Positions 26,646 through 35,901 are shown, counted from the first letter of the stretch. The stretch is 64,000 nt of DNA from CAIWHR01 sp963823215 (GCA_963823215.1 CAWGKT010000012.1:930001-994000); one strand, 5' to 3'. A program made the numbers and translations. Notes: a model not told the origin generated them from the letters alone.

Positions 26646-27860
26646 ATGACCCTGACCGCACCGAATCGCTGGCAGGCCTTCGCGCTGCCCCTCGCGCTCA
26701 TCATCTTCGAGGCCGGGAAGAAGGGGGTGCGCTGCTGGCGCGTGGGAGCCGCGCTTGCGCTGCTGCTCGCCGTGCTGGGCGCCGCCGCCGCGCAGCCGGT
26801 TCCGGCACTGGCCATTACCGCGCAGTCCTATCTGCTGCTCGACGTGACCACCGGTCAGGTGCTGGCGTCGGACAACGCCGATGAGCGCAGGGATCCCGCG
26901 TCGCTGACCAAGCTGATGACGGCGTATCTCGCGTTCGCGGCCTTGCGCGACAAGGCCATCGCCCCGGCGCAGCTGGTCACCGTGTCGGCGGCCGCCTGGC
27001 GGGCCGAAGGGTCGCGGATGTTCATCGAGCCGCGGAAGGCGGTCACGGTGGACGAGCTCCTGCGCGGGATGATCGTGCAGTCCGGCAACGACGCGTCCGT
27101 TGCGCTGGCCGAGCTCGTCGGCGGGAGCGAAGCCGCCTTTGCCGAAAAGATGAACGCCGAGGCGGCCAGGCTCGGGCTCCCCAATACGCGATTCACCAAC
27201 GCGACGGGGCTGTCGCAACCGCAGCACTACTCGACTGCCGCCGACCTCGCGCGGCTCGCCGCGGCGCTGATACGCGATTTTCCGGACAACTATCAGCTCT
27301 ATTCGCTGCGCGAGTACCGCTACAACAACATCACGCAGCCCAACCGCAACCGGCTGCTGTGGATCGACCCTTACGTCGACGGCGTGAAGACCGGGCATAC
27401 GGACGCCGCCGGATGGTGCCTCATCGCGTCGGCGAAGCGGGGCGAGCGGCGGCTCCTCGCTGTGGTGCTGGGCGCGGCGTCGGACGGGGTGCGAACCACC
27501 GAGGCGCAGAAGCTCCTCAATTACGGCTTCCAGGCGTTCGACCTGGTCCAGCTCTACCTGTCGGGCAAGCCCGTTTCGAGCCTGCGCGTCTGGAAAGGGG
27601 AAAGCAACGAAGTCGCCACCGGTTCTGCGGGCGACCGGCATGTCACCCTCCCGAAAGGCAAGGCGGAGAAGCTCGCGCTGTCGATGACGGCAACGGAGCC
27701 GCTTCTCGCGCCCGTGACGAAGGGCCAACGGGTCGGCACGGTCAAGGTCTCCTTCGATGGGGCCCCGCTGGCCGAGTTTCCCCTGGTGGCGCTGGCCGAC
27801 GTGCCCGCCGCAAGCATGCTGGGCCGCGCGTGGGACACCGTGCGCCTTTGGTTCAAATGA
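26646..27860 (+). CDS. dacC: D-alanyl-D-alanine carboxypeptidase (PBP5/6 type)
   Basis: A 404-residue penicillin-binding protein of the S11 family. The three active-site motifs are SLTK (near residue 86), SGN (near 144) and KTG (near 248). A C-terminal beta domain is followed by an amphipathic tail (MLGRAWDTVRLWFK) that anchors the protein to the inner membrane. A signal peptide ends ...AQPVPALA. The true start may be GTG at 26727, which would leave a short basic n-region before VGAALALLLAVLGAAAA. It trims pentapeptides in peptidoglycan. Confidence 0.88.
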   Translation: MTLTAPNRWQAFALPLALIIFEAGKKGVRCWRVGAALALLLAVLGAAAAQPVPALAITAQSYLLLDVTTGQVLASDNADERRDPASLTKLMTAYLAFAALRDKAIAPAQLVTVSAAAWRAEGSRMFIEPRKAVTVDELLRGMIVQSGNDASVALAELVGGSEAAFAEKMNAEAARLGLPNTRFTNATGLSQPQHYSTAADLARLAAALIRDFPDNYQLYSLREYRYNNITQPNRNRLLWIDPYVDGVKTGHTDAAGWCLIASAKRGERRLLAVVLGAASDGVRTTEAQKLLNYGFQAFDLVQLYLSGKPVSSLRVWKGESNEVATGSAGDRHVTLPKGKAEKLALSMTATEPLLAPVTKGQRVGTVKVSFDGAPLAEFPLVALADVPAASMLGRAWDTVRLWFK

Positions 27861-27897
27861 TGCTGGGCCGGCATCGGAATTTCCAACGGAGGGCGCA

Positions 27898-28734
27898 GTG
27901 ATCGTTTATCTCAACGGAGCATTTCTTCCCATCGACGAGGCCAGAATCCCGGTTCTCGACCGCGGTTTCATCTACGGCGATGGCGTCTACGAGTATGTCC
28001 CGGTGTACCGCCGCCAGGCGTTTCGGCTGCCGCAGCACCTCGCCCGGTTGCAGCATAGCCTGGACGGGATACGGCTTGCCAACCCGCACACCGACGCCGA
28101 ATGGACGTCGATCATCATTGAGCTCGTCGCGCGCCAGCCGTTCGACGATCAGGGCGTATATGTTCAGGTCACGCGCGGGGTCGCGAAGCGCGACCACGCG
28201 TTCCCGGCAGGGGTCACGCCGACCGTGTTCATGATGAGCAACCCGCTGGCCACGCCGTCGGCCGAGCAGGTCGAACGGGGCGTTGCGGTGGTGACCGCCG
28301 AGGACAACCGCTGGTTGCACTGCGATCTCAAGACGATATCGCTCGTCGGCAATGTGCTGATGCGCCAGCTTGCCGCCGATGCCGGCGCGGTCGAGACGGT
28401 GATGTTCCGGGACGGGAATCTGACCGAGGCGTCGGCGTCGAATGTCCTCGTCGTGATCGGCACGGGAATTGTCGCGCCGCCGAAGGACAACCTGATCCTT
28501 CCCGGCATCACGTACGGCGCAACCTACGAATTCGCCCAGGAGGCCGGGATGCCCTTCTCCATTCGGCCCGTGTCCAGGGCCGAGGCGCTCGGCGCGAGCG
28601 AGATGTGGCTGACGTCGTCGACCAAGGAGGTGCTCGCGGTCACCACGGTGGACGGCGCGCCGTTCGCCGGCGGACGGCCGGGGCCGGTGTTCCGGAAGAT
28701 GCACGCGCTCTTCCAGACGCACAAGCCGCGATAG
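27898..28734 (+). CDS. dat: D-amino acid aminotransferase (class IV PLP enzyme)
   Basis: The 278-residue protein starts at GTG 27898 with ACGGAGGG just upstream. Its PLP lysine is K145 in HCDLKTISLVGNVL, the same position as in Bacillus D-amino-acid transaminase. Other class IV features are LDRGFIYGDGVYEYVPVYR at the N-terminus and EASASNV/LPGITYGATYE. It interconverts D-alanine and D-glutamate, building blocks of peptidoglycan, which suits its place directly after dacC. In betaproteobacteria this gene usually lies between dacC and the DUF493-lipB-lipA genes, as here. A branched-chain aminotransferase is less likely. Confidence 0.88.
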   Translation: MIVYLNGAFLPIDEARIPVLDRGFIYGDGVYEYVPVYRRQAFRLPQHLARLQHSLDGIRLANPHTDAEWTSIIIELVARQPFDDQGVYVQVTRGVAKRDHAFPAGVTPTVFMMSNPLATPSAEQVERGVAVVTAEDNRWLHCDLKTISLVGNVLMRQLAADAGAVETVMFRDGNLTEASASNVLVVIGTGIVAPPKDNLILPGITYGATYEFAQEAGMPFSIRPVSRAEALGASEMWLTSSTKEVLAVTTVDGAPFAGGRPGPVFRKMHALFQTHKPR

Positions 28735-28768
28735 ACCGCGCGCTCCAGTCCGCCCGCCGTCGGATTGT

Positions 28769-29293
28769 CTACTCGACCGGGCGCGTGGTTGCGAAACGTC
28801 CGTGGTGGAAGACGAGCCCCGCACCCTTGCGCCGGCTGCAGGTCTCGACGGCGCCGATGAACAGCACATGATCGCCGGCTCGGTGGTGGGCGTGGTGGCG
28901 GCATTCGAACCAGGCAACGCAGCCCTCGATCAGCGGCGCTCCCGAGGCACCCAGTCGATAGTCGACGCCGGCGAAGCGATCGGCGTGCGGACGCGAAAAG
29001 CGCCGCGCCAGGTCAGCCTGGTCCAGCGCAAGCACGTTGATCGCGTAATGCCCGGCGCCCTCGAATGCGGCGAGGCTCGTTGCGCGGCGGTTCAGGCTCC
29101 ACACGACAAGCGGGGGGTCGAGCGACACCGAGTTGAACGAGTTCGCCGTGAAGCCGACGAACCGGTCATCGGGACCCGGTGCGCAGATGATCACCACGCC
29201 CGTGGCGAATTGCGCAAGCGCATCGCGGAACTCCCGGTCCGTGAATGCTGGAGCGCGGCCGGCGGGCTTGCGGTGAGTGGAGGAAGGGGTCAA
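28769..29293 (-). CDS. Flavin reductase (RutF/HpaC-like FMN-binding split-barrel)
   Basis: A 174-residue flavin reductase-like protein. FRDALAQFATGVVIICAPGP opens the domain and GFTANSFNSVSLDPPLVVWS is the flavin-binding block typical of HpaC, RutF and related reductases; HHHAHHRAGDHVLFIGAVE follows. It would supply reduced FMN or FAD to a monooxygenase. No monooxygenase is adjacent, so the partner is unknown. The gene lies on the minus strand between dat and cfa and interrupts the otherwise conserved dacC-dat-lip order. Confidence 0.85.
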   Translation of the reverse strand: MTPSSTHRKPAGRAPAFTDREFRDALAQFATGVVIICAPGPDDRFVGFTANSFNSVSLDPPLVVWSLNRRATSLAAFEGAGHYAINVLALDQADLARRFSRPHADRFAGVDYRLGASGAPLIEGCVAWFECRHHAHHRAGDHVLFIGAVETCSRRKGAGLVFHHGRFATTRPVE

Positions 29294-29506
29294 TGCGTGG
29301 GCACGGACAAAGGCCCGATGGTAGCAGCGCCGGGGCGTGCGGCAAAACGCCGCGGCGCCAGGGTGCCGGCAAGGAATGCCAAGGATGGCCCAATGTTGCT
29401 AAACTGACTCAACCGCGGCCCGTGCGCGGAGTGGCAGTTGGATGCTTCGGCATCCGGACGGCAGCGCTCTGTGGGGCTGCACCCTTGAGCGGGGGCTTGC
29501 GCATTG

Positions 29507-30721
29507 ATGGCTCTGCCGTTGCAGAAGATCATCGCCAATCGTTACGGCGGGCGCAACCTGCCGGTGACGCTGGTGCTGCCCGACGGCGGGCGGGTTCCGC
29601 TGTCGTCCGAACCTGAGATCGAGATCGCCGCCCGCACCTGGCGCGGGCTGAAGGCGCTCGCCGCGCCGGCGCTGGGTGCGCTCGCTCGCGCCTACGTGCA
29701 GAACGACATCGACTTCACGGGCAGCGCGCGGCGCGCAGCAGCCATCGCCGAGAGCATGGTCGGCGAGATCGCGCACGGCCGCGCCTCGCTGACGACACGC
29801 TGGCGGGTCTGGCGGCATCAACGGCGCAGCAATCGCGCCAACATTGGTTACCACTACGACGTTTCGAACGCCTTCTATCGCCTCTGGCTCGACCGGCAGC
29901 GGGTCTACTCCTGCGCATATTTCCCGGCGGCGGACACCACGCTGGACGATGCGCAGGCAGCCAAGCTCGAGCACATCTGCCGCAAGCTTCGGCTGCGGCC
30001 CGGCGAGCGGTTTCTCGACATCGGCTGCGGCTGGGGGGCGCTGCTGTTCCGGGCGGCCGAAGTGCACGGCGTCGACGCGACCGGGATCACGCTGTCGAAG
30101 AACCAGTTCGAATACGTGAACAGCGAGATCGTCGCGCGCGGACTCGCGGGTCGCGTGCGCGTCGAGTTGCGCGACTACGTCGACCTGCCGGAAGGTACGC
30201 TCTACGACAAGATCGCGAGCGTCGGCATGTTCGAGCATGTCGGGGTCGCGCGGTTCCCGAACTATTTCGGCAAGATCCGGGAGATCCTGGCGCCGGGCGG
30301 ACTGGTGCTTAACCACGGCATCACGCACAACCCGCTTGGGGCGCACAGTCTGGGCAGCGGCCTGGGTGACTTCGTGGAAGACTATGTCTTCCCGGGCGGC
30401 GAGCTCGTCCACGTGTCGAAGGTGATCGCCGGGATGGCGGAGCAGGGCCTCGAAGTCATCGACGCCGAGGCGCTGCGCGAGCATTACGCGAAGACTCTGT
30501 GGCACTGGTGCGAGCGGCTGGAAGCGAACGCGGACGCGGCGCGCGCGGAGGTAGGCGAGGAGAAGTACCGTGTCTGGCGCATCTATCTCGCAGGATCGGC
30601 ACACGCTTTCGACCGCGGGTGGCTGTCGCTGTGGCAGCTTCTTGCCGGCAAGCCGCTTCCCGACGGCCGGCTGCCGCATCCGCTGACGCGGGACTACATG
30701 TACGCGCGCGGCCCCGGCTGA
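29507..30721 (+). CDS. cfa: Cyclopropane-fatty-acyl-phospholipid synthase
   Basis: A 404-residue SAM-dependent enzyme. SAM-binding motif FLDIGCGWGALLFRAAEVHG is near residue 170; NIGYHYDVSNAFYRLWLD and QRVYSCAYFPAADTTLDDAQ precede it; FEHVGVARFPNYF and the C-terminal WRIYLAGSAHAFDRGWLSLW follow. It adds a methylene bridge across double bonds of membrane phospholipids, usually on entering stationary phase or under acid stress. TTG at 29504 is an alternative start one codon upstream. Confidence 0.9.
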   Translation: MALPLQKIIANRYGGRNLPVTLVLPDGGRVPLSSEPEIEIAARTWRGLKALAAPALGALARAYVQNDIDFTGSARRAAAIAESMVGEIAHGRASLTTRWRVWRHQRRSNRANIGYHYDVSNAFYRLWLDRQRVYSCAYFPAADTTLDDAQAAKLEHICRKLRLRPGERFLDIGCGWGALLFRAAEVHGVDATGITLSKNQFEYVNSEIVARGLAGRVRVELRDYVDLPEGTLYDKIASVGMFEHVGVARFPNYFGKIREILAPGGLVLNHGITHNPLGAHSLGSGLGDFVEDYVFPGGELVHVSKVIAGMAEQGLEVIDAEALREHYAKTLWHWCERLEANADAARAEVGEEKYRVWRIYLAGSAHAFDRGWLSLWQLLAGKPLPDGRLPHPLTRDYMYARGPG

Positions 30722-30785
30722 ACCGGCCGGACGTGGTCCGCGCCCGCGAGTTGCATTCGCCGCGCGCTGCCGCCATATACTGCTG

Positions 30786-31067
30786 ATGGATACTCCCGTG
30801 CCGCAGCCGGCCGAATCCCTGCTCCAGTTTCCCACGGCGTTCCCGATCAAGGTGATGGGGCTCACGCGGGACGGTTTCGCGCAGGCGATCGTCGCCGTCG
30901 TGCGCAGGCACGCGCCGGAGTTCGATCCGGCGACTGTCGAGATGCGCGCGTCGAGCCGGGGCAAGTATCTTTCGCTCACCTGCACGATCACGGCGACGTC
31001 CAGGGCGCAGCTCGACGATCTCTACCGCGAGCTCACCGCGCACCCGATGGTCGTGATGGTGTTGTGA
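30786..31067 (+). CDS. DUF493 (YbeD-like) protein
   Basis: A 93-residue ACT-like small protein: LLQFPTAFPIKVMGLTRDGF at the N-terminus, RASSRGKYLSLTCTITATSR in the middle, and LYRELTAHPMVVMVL at the end, the standard YbeD layout. Family members sit next to lipB in many proteobacteria, and here the stop codon overlaps the lipB start. Function is unknown, though a regulatory link to lipoylation has long been suspected from gene order. Confidence 0.85.
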   Translation: MDTPVPQPAESLLQFPTAFPIKVMGLTRDGFAQAIVAVVRRHAPEFDPATVEMRASSRGKYLSLTCTITATSRAQLDDLYRELTAHPMVVMVL

Positions 31068-31705
31068 TGACGGACCGGGGCGACGCCATTGTCCGCGTGC
31101 TGCACCGCACCGATTACGAAACGACATGGCGCGCGATGCAGGCGTTCACCGCGGCGCGCACGCCGGCCACGCCAGACGAGATCTGGCTGACCGAGCATCC
31201 CCCGGTCTACACGCTGGGTCTCGCCGGCCGGCGCGAGCATCTGCTGCGCGACAACGGCATACCGACAATCAAGGTCGACCGCGGCGGGCAGATAACCTAC
31301 CACGGTCCCGGGCAGCTCGTCGTCTACGTGCTGTGCGACCTGCGGCGGACGAAGCTCGGCGTCCGCGCGCTGGTCCGGGCGATGGAGGCCGCGGTGGTAG
31401 AATGGCTGGGCATGTTGGGTGTCCCCGCGTATGGCAAGGCGGCGGCGCCGGGGGTCTACGTGTTGTGCTCCGGGGTCGAGGCAAAGATTGGGGCGCTCGG
31501 GTTGCGGGTGAGCGGCGGCTGCACCTACCACGGGCTCGCGGTGAACGTCGCAATGGACCTCTCACCGTTTGCCGACATCGACCCTTGCGGCTATCGGGGG
31601 CTCGCCGTCACCCAACTCGCCGACCTCGGCGTTGCGACAACGGTCCACGCGGCCGGAGCCGCACTTGCTCCGATCCTCGCCGCGCGCCTTTCGACACGAA
31701 ACTGA
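31067..31705 (+). CDS. lipB: Lipoyl(octanoyl) transferase
   Basis: A 212-residue protein from ATG 31067 (GTG 31064 is an alternative). Signatures are VDRGGQITYHGPGQLVVYVL, the lysine in EAKIGALGLRVSGG and the active-site cysteine in GGCTYHGLAVNV. LipB moves octanoate from acyl carrier protein to lipoyl domains, among them GcvH. It overlaps the DUF493 stop (TGATG) and ends 2 bp before lipA, so DUF493-lipB-lipA is one operon. Confidence 0.93.
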   Translation: MTDRGDAIVRVLHRTDYETTWRAMQAFTAARTPATPDEIWLTEHPPVYTLGLAGRREHLLRDNGIPTIKVDRGGQITYHGPGQLVVYVLCDLRRTKLGVRALVRAMEAAVVEWLGMLGVPAYGKAAAPGVYVLCSGVEAKIGALGLRVSGGCTYHGLAVNVAMDLSPFADIDPCGYRGLAVTQLADLGVATTVHAAGAALAPILAARLSTRN

Positions 31706-31707
31706 CC

Positions 31708-32673
31708 ATGGACAAGCGCGGCCCCGTTCCCACCATCGCCGGCGTCAAGCAGAAGGGCGACGCCAAGACCGCGCGCGTATTTGCCAGATACGCGATCAAG
31801 ATCGTGCCGGCCGAGCGGCTGCGCAAGCCCGACTGGATCCGCGTGCGCGCGTCGTCGTCACCGCGCTTCGCCGAAATCAAGCAGATCCTGCGCGAGCACC
31901 GGCTGCACACGGTGTGCGAGGAAGCGTCCTGCCCGAACATCGGCGAGTGTTTCTCCAAGGGAACCGCGACGTTCATGATCATGGGCGATGTGTGCACTCG
32001 CCGCTGCCCGTTCTGCGACGTGGGCCACGGCCGGCCGCTGCCGCTCGATCCGGCCGAGCCCGCGAACCTCGCCAGGACGATCGCCGCGCTGCAACTCGGC
32101 TACGTGGTCATCACGAGCGTGGACCGCGACGATCTGCGCGATGGCGGCGCGGGGCATTTCGTCGCGTGCATACGCGCGGTGCGCGAGCGCTCCCCCGCCA
32201 CGCAGATCGAGGTGCTGGTGCCGGATTTCCGCGGCCGTCTCGACCGCGCGCTGGCAGTCCTGGGCGAGGCGCCGCCTGACGTCATGAACCACAACCTCGA
32301 AACCGTGCCGCGCCTGTACAGGCAGGCACGGCCGGGATCGGATTATTCCAATTCGCTGACGCTGCTGCGGCAGTGGAAGCAACGCTTCCCCGCGATTCCG
32401 ACCAAGTCCGGGTTGATGGTGGGGCTGGGCGAGACCGATGACGAGATTCTCGCCGTGATGCGCGACATGCGCGCACACGCCATCGACATGCTGACGCTCG
32501 GCCAATACCTGCAGCCGACCGCAGGCCATCTGCCGGTGCTGCGCTATGTGCATCCGGACACGTTCGCGATGTTCGAGCGCGAGGCGTACGCGATGGGCTT
32601 CCGGCACGCCGCCGTCGGCGCGCTGGTGCGCTCGTCCTACCACGCCGACCGGCAGGCCGAAGGGGTGCTGTAG
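31708..32673 (+). CDS. lipA: Lipoyl synthase
   Basis: A 321-residue radical-SAM enzyme with the auxiliary cluster motif CEEASCPNIGEC and the radical-SAM motif CTRRCPFCD, plus the C-terminal RSSYHAD that ligates the auxiliary cluster. It inserts two sulfurs into octanoylated domains. The ATG is taken at 31708; the frame is open upstream within lipB but that is shadow. Confidence 0.95.
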   Translation: MDKRGPVPTIAGVKQKGDAKTARVFARYAIKIVPAERLRKPDWIRVRASSSPRFAEIKQILREHRLHTVCEEASCPNIGECFSKGTATFMIMGDVCTRRCPFCDVGHGRPLPLDPAEPANLARTIAALQLGYVVITSVDRDDLRDGGAGHFVACIRAVRERSPATQIEVLVPDFRGRLDRALAVLGEAPPDVMNHNLETVPRLYRQARPGSDYSNSLTLLRQWKQRFPAIPTKSGLMVGLGETDDEILAVMRDMRAHAIDMLTLGQYLQPTAGHLPVLRYVHPDTFAMFEREAYAMGFRHAAVGALVRSSYHADRQAEGVL

Positions 32674-32675
32674 CC

Positions 32676-33941
32676 CTAGCCGGGCGGCCCGGCGGTGACG
32701 GGCCACAGCAGCCACATCTGTCCGTCCTGCTTCATCCGTCCCGCCTGCCGGCCGGCCTCGTCGCCGAACCCCCAGAAGAAGTCGCCGCGGACGGCGCCGC
32801 GGATCGCGCCGCCCGTATCCTGCGCCAGCATCAGCCGCTGCAACGGTCGGGTCGACAGCGGCTGTGTCGTCGCCAGAAACACGGGCGCTCCCAATGGGAT
32901 CGAGCGTGGATCGACGGCCAGCGTGCGCTCGCGCAGCAGTGGCACGCCGAGCGTTCCGATCGGCCCGTCGATCTCGGCCTCCGGCGTGCCCGGTGCCGCG
33001 GCGGGGACTTCGCGGAAAAAGACGTAGCTGGGATTCTCGTCGAGCAGCGGAAAAAGCTTGTCGGGATTGCGGCGACCCCAATCTTTGATGCCCTGCATCG
33101 ACGCCCTTTCCAGCGGCAGCTCACCGCGCTCGACCAAAAGCCGGCCGATCGAGCGGAACGGATGCCCGTTCTGATCCGCGTAGCCCACGCGCATCATGCC
33201 GCCCTCGGCGAGCCGCACGCGGCCCGAACCCTGGATCTGCAGAAAGAAGGCTTCGACAGGATCGTCGACGTAGACGAGTTCCTTCCCGGCGACCGGTGCC
33301 CTGCCGCTTTCGATGTCCGTGCGCTGCCAGTAGGGGATCACTCGCCGGCCTTCGACGCGGCCCCGCAGCCGCTTGTCCTTGAGCTCCGGATAGAGCTCGG
33401 CCAGGTCGATGGTCAGGAGGTCATCGGGCGCCGCGTACAGCGGGACCCGGTGGCGTGGCGAGCGCGTGCGACTGCCGGCCAGCAGCGGCTCGTAGTAGCC
33501 CGTGATCGTTCCCGTGTCGCGACCATCCGCCGCAATGACCTGGTAGGGGCTAAAATGACGCTCGAAGAAGGCGCGCACCGCATTGCGGTCCGCGGCGACG
33601 ACGGCACTCGCGTCCGAGCAGGGGGCCTGCCAGAGGTCACGGGTCGCCGCCGATGCGAGCAGCGCCCCACAGCCCACGCGGAAGGCCGGCCAGATTTCGG
33701 CGACCGGGTCCTCGGACCAGCCGGGCAATGCGCTCCAGGCGACCGGCACGTACTTCGCCGGCAACGACGGGGCGGTGGGCGGCGGGGGCGCCGCAACGAC
33801 GGGCGGCGGCGCTGCGACCGGCGGTTTGGCGACCGGGGGTGGCGGGCCGGGCTCGCGCGGCGCCGTGACGCAACCGGCGACGATCAGGATTACCGCAGCG
33901 GCGGCGACGCGCACGGCGAGTGGACGAAGGGACCCGGACAA
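32676..33941 (-). CDS. mltA: Membrane-bound lytic murein transglycosylase A
   Basis: A lipoprotein of about 421 residues. From the proposed TTG start at 33941 the signal peptide is short and ends in the lipobox LIVAGC; in-frame ATGs at 33995 and 34010 would give an unusually long n-region. A proline-rich linker follows, then the MltA barrel (FSPYQVIAADGRDTGTITGY; VEAFFLQIQGSGRV) and the 3D domain with catalytic Asp residues in AQDTGGAIRGAVRGDFFWG. It cleaves glycan strands of peptidoglycan. It converges on lipA with 2 bp between stop codons. Confidence 0.87.
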   Translation of the reverse strand: MSGSLRPLAVRVAAAAVILIVAGCVTAPREPGPPPPVAKPPVAAPPPVVAAPPPPTAPSLPAKYVPVAWSALPGWSEDPVAEIWPAFRVGCGALLASAATRDLWQAPCSDASAVVAADRNAVRAFFERHFSPYQVIAADGRDTGTITGYYEPLLAGSRTRSPRHRVPLYAAPDDLLTIDLAELYPELKDKRLRGRVEGRRVIPYWQRTDIESGRAPVAGKELVYVDDPVEAFFLQIQGSGRVRLAEGGMMRVGYADQNGHPFRSIGRLLVERGELPLERASMQGIKDWGRRNPDKLFPLLDENPSYVFFREVPAAAPGTPEAEIDGPIGTLGVPLLRERTLAVDPRSIPLGAPVFLATTQPLSTRPLQRLMLAQDTGGAIRGAVRGDFFWGFGDEAGRQAGRMKQDGQMWLLWPVTAGPPG

Positions 33942-33942
33942 G

Positions 33943-34080
33943 ATGGTTTGGTTCTTCCTCGAAGCATTGGTCGCGCTGCTGATCGCCGTCGGCATCGTGG
34001 CTTGGACCATGGGCCCCAAGCGCAGGAAGCCGCCGCGGGTCACGGCAGGCGACGCAGACCGCGGCAAGAAGCCTCGCTAA
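33943..34080 (+). CDS. Small single-pass membrane protein (45 aa)
   Basis: Starts ATG 33943. An N-terminal hydrophobic helix, FFLEALVALLIAVGIVAW, is followed by a basic, Pro/Arg/Lys-rich tail, TMGPKRRKPPRVTAGDADRG. It lies head to head with the proposed mltA start (one base apart) and its TAA overlaps the apaG stop on the opposite strand. Its tidy fit between two genes and helix-plus-basic-tail layout favour a real gene. Confidence 0.5.
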   Translation: MVWFFLEALVALLIAVGIVAWTMGPKRRKPPRVTAGDADRGKKPR

Positions 34081-34460
34081 TGCAGCACGCGCGGCACGGA
34101 CAGAGTGAACGACGGGATCGCCGCGTCGAATGCGTAGCCGTCCTCGGCCACCATCTGGTAAGTCCCGCGCATCGTGCCGACCGCCGTCGCCAGGTGGGTG
34201 CCACTCGTGTACTCGAAACTCTCGCCGGGCCGCAGCAGCGGCTGCTGGCCGACCACGCCCGCCCCTTTCACTTCCTGGACCTGGTGTTCGGCGTCGGTGA
34301 TGATCCAGTGGCGGCTGATGAGCTGCGCCGCGACCGTGCCGACGTTGGCGATCGTAATCGTGTACGCAAACACATACTGGTTGCGCGACGGGTCCGATTG
34401 GTCGGCGAGATACGCCGTCTTCACCGCGACCGTGATGTCGTATTTCCCGGATTCAGCCAT
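34077..34460 (-). CDS. apaG: ApaG/Co2+-MgtE-type FN3-like protein
   Basis: A 127-residue beta-sandwich protein. YVFAYTITIANVGTVAAQLI, SRHWIITDAEHQVQEVKGAG, VVGQQPLLRPGESFEYTSGT and GTMRGTYQMVAEDG are the standard ApaG blocks. ApaG is a conserved proteobacterial protein of unclear role, related to the C-terminal domain of some F-box proteins and structurally FN3-like. The start at 34460 agrees with family length. The divergent gene rpe begins 38 bp away, so the promoters lie in a very short gap. Confidence 0.9.
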   Translation of the reverse strand: MAESGKYDITVAVKTAYLADQSDPSRNQYVFAYTITIANVGTVAAQLISRHWIITDAEHQVQEVKGAGVVGQQPLLRPGESFEYTSGTHLATAVGTMRGTYQMVAEDGYAFDAAIPSFTLSVPRVLH

Positions 34461-34498
34461 TGGTGTCGAGCGACATTTTCGCGAGCGATTATAAACCC

Positions 34499-35179
34499 AT
34501 GCCCGATTTCCTGATTGCACCGTCCCTCCTGTCCGCGGATTTCGCGCGTCTCGGCGACGAAGTGCGCGCAGTGACGACCGCCGGCGCCGACCTGCTGCAC
34601 TTCGACGTGATGGACAACCACTACGTCCCGAACCTGACGGTGGGGCCGCTCGTCTGCGCGGCGATCCGGCCGCACGCGACGGTTCCGATCGACGTGCACC
34701 TGATGGTGAAGCCGGTGGATCGCATCGTCGCGGATTTCGCCAAGGCCGGGGCAGACATCGTGAGCTTTCATCCCGAAGCCTCGGAGCACGTCGACCGCAC
34801 GATCGGCCTGATCCGCGAGTCCGGCTGCAAGGCCGGCCTCGTGTTCAATCCGGCGACGCCGCTCGACTGGCTCGACCACACGCTCGACCGGCTCGATCTC
34901 GTGTTGATCATGTCGGTCAATCCGGGCTTCGGCGGGCAGTCGTTCATCCCCGAGGCGCTCGCCAAGCTGCGGCTCGTTCGCGCGCGCATCGAGGCCTCCC
35001 AGCAGCGCACGGGCCGCAGGATCCTGCTCGAAGTCGATGGCGGCATCAAGATCGACAACATCGCCGCGGCGGCCAAGGCCGGTGCCGACACGTTCGTAGC
35101 GGGGTCGGCCATCTTCGGCGCGACCGACTATCGCGCGACGATCGCGCGGATGCGAGCGGAGCTCGCCGCCGTGCGATGA
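34499..35179 (+). CDS. rpe: Ribulose-phosphate 3-epimerase
   Basis: A 226-residue TIM-barrel enzyme. Metal and catalytic motifs: LLHFDVMDNHYVPNLTVGP, IDVHLMVKP, LIMSVNPGFGGQSFIPE and LEVDGGIKIDN. It interconverts ribulose 5-phosphate and xylulose 5-phosphate. It heads the rpe-gph-trp run, in which gph overlaps it by four bases (ATGA). Confidence 0.95.
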   Translation: MPDFLIAPSLLSADFARLGDEVRAVTTAGADLLHFDVMDNHYVPNLTVGPLVCAAIRPHATVPIDVHLMVKPVDRIVADFAKAGADIVSFHPEASEHVDRTIGLIRESGCKAGLVFNPATPLDWLDHTLDRLDLVLIMSVNPGFGGQSFIPEALAKLRLVRARIEASQQRTGRRILLEVDGGIKIDNIAAAAKAGADTFVAGSAIFGATDYRATIARMRAELAAVR

Positions 35180-35901
35180 GCGCAGAGGAGGCCCTCGCCT
35201 TCCCCCGCATCGACGTCGGCGCCATTGCCTTCGATCTCGACGGCACGCTGCTCGATACGGTCCACGAGCTCGCGGCGGCGGTGAACGCGCTGCTCGCGGA
35301 ACTCGGTTACCCGCCTCTGGCAAAAGACGCCGTCGGCGCGTTGATCGGCAAGGGAATGGCCAATCTCGTCCGCCGGGCGCTGGCCCTCGCGACCGACGTC
35401 TCCCCCGCGGCGATTGATGACGGCGAAGTGAAGGACGCCCTGATTCGCTACCAGGCACACTACGCGTCGCGCCTTGGCCACCAGACGCGCCTGTTCCCGG
35501 GCATGGTCGAAGGGCTCACGCGGCTTGCCGCGATGGGCATTCCGCTGGCGGTCATCACGAACAAGGCGACGCGCTTCGTGCGCCCGCATCTGGTGCAGGC
35601 CGGGATCGAGCGATTCTTCGCCGTGGTGATCGGCGGCGACGACCTGCCGACGAAGAAGCCCGACCCGGGCCCGCTTCTGCACGCGGCGGCGATGTTCGGC
35701 ATACGACCGTCCCGCCTGCTGATGGTAGGCGATTCGGCCAACGACGTGGAGGCGGCGCGCGGGGCCGGCTGTCCGGTTCTGGTTGTCCCGTACGGGTACC
35801 GGGAAGGCATGCCGGTGCACGACCTCCGGGCCGATGGTATAGTCGCTTCGGTCGATGCGATCGCCGATCGCGTCCGCTACGTCGCCTCTTCACAGCAATG
35901 A
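35176..35901 (+). CDS. gph: Phosphoglycolate phosphatase
   Basis: A 241-residue HAD-superfamily phosphatase: IAFDLDGTLLDTVHEL (nucleophile Asp and acid Asp), ITNKATRFVRPHL (motif II), and DDLPTKKPDPGPLL with MVGDSANDVEAARGAGC (motifs III and IV). It removes phosphate from 2-phosphoglycolate. It overlaps rpe by four bases and its own stop overlaps the start of the probable trp leader ORF (ATGA). Confidence 0.92.
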   Translation: MSAEEALAFPRIDVGAIAFDLDGTLLDTVHELAAAVNALLAELGYPPLAKDAVGALIGKGMANLVRRALALATDVSPAAIDDGEVKDALIRYQAHYASRLGHQTRLFPGMVEGLTRLAAMGIPLAVITNKATRFVRPHLVQAGIERFFAVVIGGDDLPTKKPDPGPLLHAAAMFGIRPSRLLMVGDSANDVEAARGAGCPVLVVPYGYREGMPVHDLRADGIVASVDAIADRVRYVASSQQ

